From positions 1 to 64,000 of the forward strand of contig PHCZ01000008.1 of the NCBI GenBank assembly GCA_002840895.1: a stretch of 64,000 nt of DNA. Direction: 5' to 3'. Position 1 is the stretch's first letter, and every line of letters begins with the position of its first letter. The notes under the pieces were generated by a model. That model worked only from the letters and a program-made list of their open reading frames with translations, was not told where the DNA came from and ran no database searches. Below are positions 62,372-64,000 of the stretch, in pieces. The DNA is from Bacteroidetes bacterium HGW-Bacteroidetes-8 (GTDB lineage: Bacteria > Bacteroidota > Bacteroidia > Bacteroidales > UBA932). Both the position numbers and the translations under genes were made by a program.

Positions 62372-63274
62372 TCAGTTTTTAACGGCTATTCGCAGCTTTG
62401 CGCTTCTGGCCCGGGTATTTGAGGCAATCTCCTCCTCTTCGGGAATTATCGGTTTCCGTGTGATTATTGTAAATGGTGTCTCAAAGTGACCATATAGATC
62501 TTTCTCAATAACTCCTGCAGTATTGCCGGAGCGCAGAAAATTCTTTACCATTCTGTCTTCCAGCGAGTGATATGTTATTACTACCAAGCGCCCACCCGGT
62601 TTAAGAACCTCTTTTGTCGCCTCAAGAAAAAGCTCAAGTGCCCTCATCTCTGAGTTAACCTCAATACGAAGTGCCTGATATATCTTTGCCAAATACTTAT
62701 GTTCAGAGAATTTTGGCAGTACCACAGATAGTATCCTGTTGAGATCCGATGTAGTTTTAATCTCAGATTTCTCTCTCTCGGTACAGATAAGTTGCGCAAC
62801 TTTGCGACTCTTGTCAACCTCTCCATATTTGTAGAGGATTAAGGAGATATCCTCCTGACTGTAGTTGTTCAATATGTGAGCTGCCGTATGTTTAGCAAGG
62901 GTATTCATCCTCATATCCAGAGGTGAGTCAAACCTAAAAGAGAAGCCTCTGCTCTCTGTGTCAAACTGATGAGATGAGACTCCAAGGTCTGCCAATATGC
63001 CGTCTAATTTTTGAACTCCGTGATATTTTATGTAGTTGTTGAGAAATCTAAAGTTGTTGTGTATAAGAGTAAGTCTCTTATCTTGCGGGGCATTGGCAAG
63101 TGCATCAGAATCTTTATCCATCGCAAAGAGCCTGGAACTGCTGTCCATCCTGCTTAGAATTTCCCGGGTGTGCCCTCCTCCTCCAAAGGTGACATCCGCA
63201 TATATCCCCCCCGCAGACAAAGCCAAGGCTGATACACTCTCTTCAAGTAGTACTGGTGTGTGATAGCTTTCCAT
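62372..63274 (-). CDS. rsmH: 16S rRNA (cytosine(1402)-N4)-methyltransferase
   Basis: SAM-dependent methyltransferase of 300 residues modifying the decoding centre of 16S rRNA; also known as MraW. The N-terminal YHTPVLLEESVSAL, the SAM-binding ADVTFGGGGHTREIL, ILADLGVSSHQFD and RGFSFRFDSPLDMRM are all clear, and ITYHSLEDRMVKNFL is near the C terminus. It is the second gene of the dcw operon, ten bases after mraZ. Confidence 0.97.
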   Translation of the reverse strand: MESYHTPVLLEESVSALALSAGGIYADVTFGGGGHTREILSRMDSSSRLFAMDKDSDALANAPQDKRLTLIHNNFRFLNNYIKYHGVQKLDGILADLGVSSHQFDTESRGFSFRFDSPLDMRMNTLAKHTAAHILNNYSQEDISLILYKYGEVDKSRKVAQLICTEREKSEIKTTSDLNRILSVVLPKFSEHKYLAKIYQALRIEVNSEMRALELFLEATKEVLKPGGRLVVITYHSLEDRMVKNFLRSGNTAGVIEKDLYGHFETPFTIITRKPIIPEEEEIASNTRARSAKLRIAVKN

Positions 63275-63284
63275 AACCGACTCC

Positions 63285-63731
63285 TTATCCTAATATTTTC
63301 TCTGCCAGGTCTGAATAATCGCTGCCGGGGAGTTTATCCTCACCGTAGTGCTCTTTTGCCCAGATCTCGATTTTGTGATCGTTCCCGGCAAAAAGAATCT
63401 CTTTTGTGACTCCTATATCTTCAAGGAGCCTTTTTGGAATGGATATCCGGCCAAGTTTTTCGTCCGGCTCAACCAGTGCGCGATCTCTCATATACTCTCT
63501 CCAGAAGAGAGCGTGCTCTTTTTTGAAAAAATTGAGACGAGACTTAACCTCTTCGGATTGCCTTATCCATTCGGTGTAGGAGTACATCTCAAGACAGTTG
63601 AAATAGAGATCTTTTTTGATGACAAACTTCTGGTCGCTATCGGAGTCCAGCATAGATTTGAGTGACGAAGGGAAGACTACTCTCCCTTTGTCATCAATTT
63701 TTGCTGTGTATTCTCCTATAAACTTTACCAT
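63285..63731 (-). CDS. mraZ: Transcriptional regulator MraZ
   Basis: A 148-residue DNA-binding protein with two SpoVT/AbrB-like (MraZ) domains. The first contains GEYTAKIDDKGRVVFPSSLK, the second KLGRISIPKRLLEDIG; both show the D-x-K/L-G-R core. In E. coli MraZ binds repeats upstream of its own operon and represses it. Here two copies of GTGGAAAA, 30 bases apart, are found upstream of the start and could be its targets. It is the first gene of the operon. Confidence 0.95.
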   Translation of the reverse strand: MVKFIGEYTAKIDDKGRVVFPSSLKSMLDSDSDQKFVIKKDLYFNCLEMYSYTEWIRQSEEVKSRLNFFKKEHALFWREYMRDRALVEPDEKLGRISIPKRLLEDIGVTKEILFAGNDHKIEIWAKEHYGEDKLPGSDYSDLAEKILG

Positions 63732-63762
63732 AAAGACTTTTTTCTTCTCTTTTTAACCTATG

Positions 63763-63770
63763 CAAATTTA
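63763..63770 (-). promoter_or_regulatory. -7 element of the dcw operon
   Basis: On the minus strand this reads TAAATTTG, a perfect -7 match, 31 bases before the mraZ ATG. The -33 region is T/A rich with no clear TTTG, and it overlaps the first GTGGAAAA repeat. Transcription would start near 63756. Confidence 0.6.
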
Positions 63771-63777
63771 AAGAAAG

Positions 63778-63828
63778 TTTTCCACTTTTTTACATTTTAT
63801 TACAATTTTTTCCACAATCTTATCAACA
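63778..63828 (-). promoter_or_regulatory. Repeats in the mraZ upstream region: candidate MraZ or DnaA sites
   Basis: Two GTGGAAAA copies on the minus strand (rc of 63778-63785 and 63808-63815) are exactly 30 bases apart. Read on the plus strand they are TTTTCCACT and TTTTCCACA, close to the DnaA box TTATCCACA, and a third, TTATCAACA (63820-63828), is one mismatch from it. They lie between mraZ and the divergent lipoprotein gene. MraZ and DnaA binding are both possible. Confidence 0.4.
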
Positions 63829-63866
63829 AATATGGAATAATGCATATCTTCGGGGGAGAAAAATCG

Positions 63867-64000
63867 ATGAATATGCTTAGAGCCATTACAATTCTTGCAA
63901 TTTTTACCATACTCTCCTGCACCTCAAACAGAGAGAAAAATGAGAACATTTTAGAACAACCATCAACACAAGAGCGAATCTATGAGTTTGGGTTTCCGAT
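63867..64000 (+). CDS. Lipoprotein gene, 5' end only
   Basis: The first 44 codons of a gene running out of the window. The product starts with a lipoprotein signal peptide (MNMLRAITILAIFTILSC, with lipobox ILSC and lipidated Cys18), then a hydrophilic stretch Thr-Ser-Asn-Arg-Glu-Lys and continues with ERIYEFGFP. That last part hints at the start of the M23-type peptidases of Bacteroidota, but this is little more than a guess. A weak -7 element, TATCTTCG at 63845-63852, lies 14 bases upstream. It is divergent from mraZ. Confidence 0.6.
   Translation, partial: MNMLRAITILAIFTILSCTSNREKNENILEQPSTQERIYEFGFP

Noticed and set aside
1-64000. CRISPR arrays, tRNA genes, prophage, toxin-antitoxin or secondary-metabolite clusters
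   Set aside because: No regularly spaced repeats, cloverleaf sequences or matching proteins were noticed; nearly all the sequence is used by core genes.

Overview
The window is a gene-dense stretch of ordinary chromosome from a member of the Bacteroidota, most likely order Bacteroidales. Several signs point that way: promoters of the Bacteroidota type (-33 TTTG and -7 TAnnTTTG), the serC-serA-DUF1015 operon, DUF3127, DUF4834 and Pr6Pr proteins, a dcw cluster without murF, paired ExbD proteins, and a type III SerA. MurE carries a DNPR motif, so the peptidoglycan is probably of the meso-diaminopimelate type. No phage, insertion sequence, CRISPR array, tRNA or toxin-antitoxin locus was seen, and no gene-free gap exceeds about 160 bases.

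Layout. The window opens in the last bases of a 5S rRNA gene and its terminator (1-58). 137-4232 (+): outer-membrane porin, M28 aminopeptidase lipoprotein, GNAT acetyltransferase, Pr6Pr membrane protein. 4229-5583 (-): AlkD-type glycosylase and a cyclase-family hydrolase. 5743-9073 (-): serine and PLP synthesis (serC, serA, DUF1015). 9179-11214 (-): YigZ, pyrB, pyrI. 11268-13658 (+): LuxC-like acyl-CoA reductase, a pRiA4b ORF-3-like protein, miaA. 13703-18281 (-): kdsD, an agmatinase-like ureohydrolase, nhaA, FKBP isomerase, and a DUF3127 protein with an SSB-like C-terminal tip. recQ (+) and glutamine synthetase (-) converge at 20569-20572.

22197-30272 (+) is a six-gene run: an uncharacterised 762-residue membrane-anchored protein, DUF4834, MsbA-type ABC exporter, long-chain acyl-CoA synthetase, dCMP deaminase and a C-terminal processing protease. 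30259-42392 (-) holds asnS, udk, a TonB-like protein, a cation/proton antiporter, a family-10-like glycosidase, alkaline phosphatase, an ExbB/membrane protein/ExbD/ExbD cluster, asparaginase, TatD nuclease and dprA. 42478-44748 (-) is rpiB-truB-queA, and 44820-47011 (+) is a DegT aminotransferase with galE.

48577-63731 (-) is the division and cell-wall (dcw) operon in the order mraZ, rsmH, ftsL, ftsI, murE, mraY, murD, ftsW, murG, murC, ftsQ, ftsA, ftsZ, running straight on into gltX (47027-48574). The window ends in the first 44 codons of a divergent lipoprotein gene.

I found no clear new biological system. The best leads are the DUF3127 protein that imitates the SSB protein-interaction tip, the uncharacterised envelope genes ahead of the lipid-type ABC exporter, the ExbB/ExbD cluster with an extra membrane protein, a SerA with lysine in place of the catalytic histidine, and repeated GTGGAAAA motifs upstream of mraZ. 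Assignments rest on reading motifs by eye; no database search was run.
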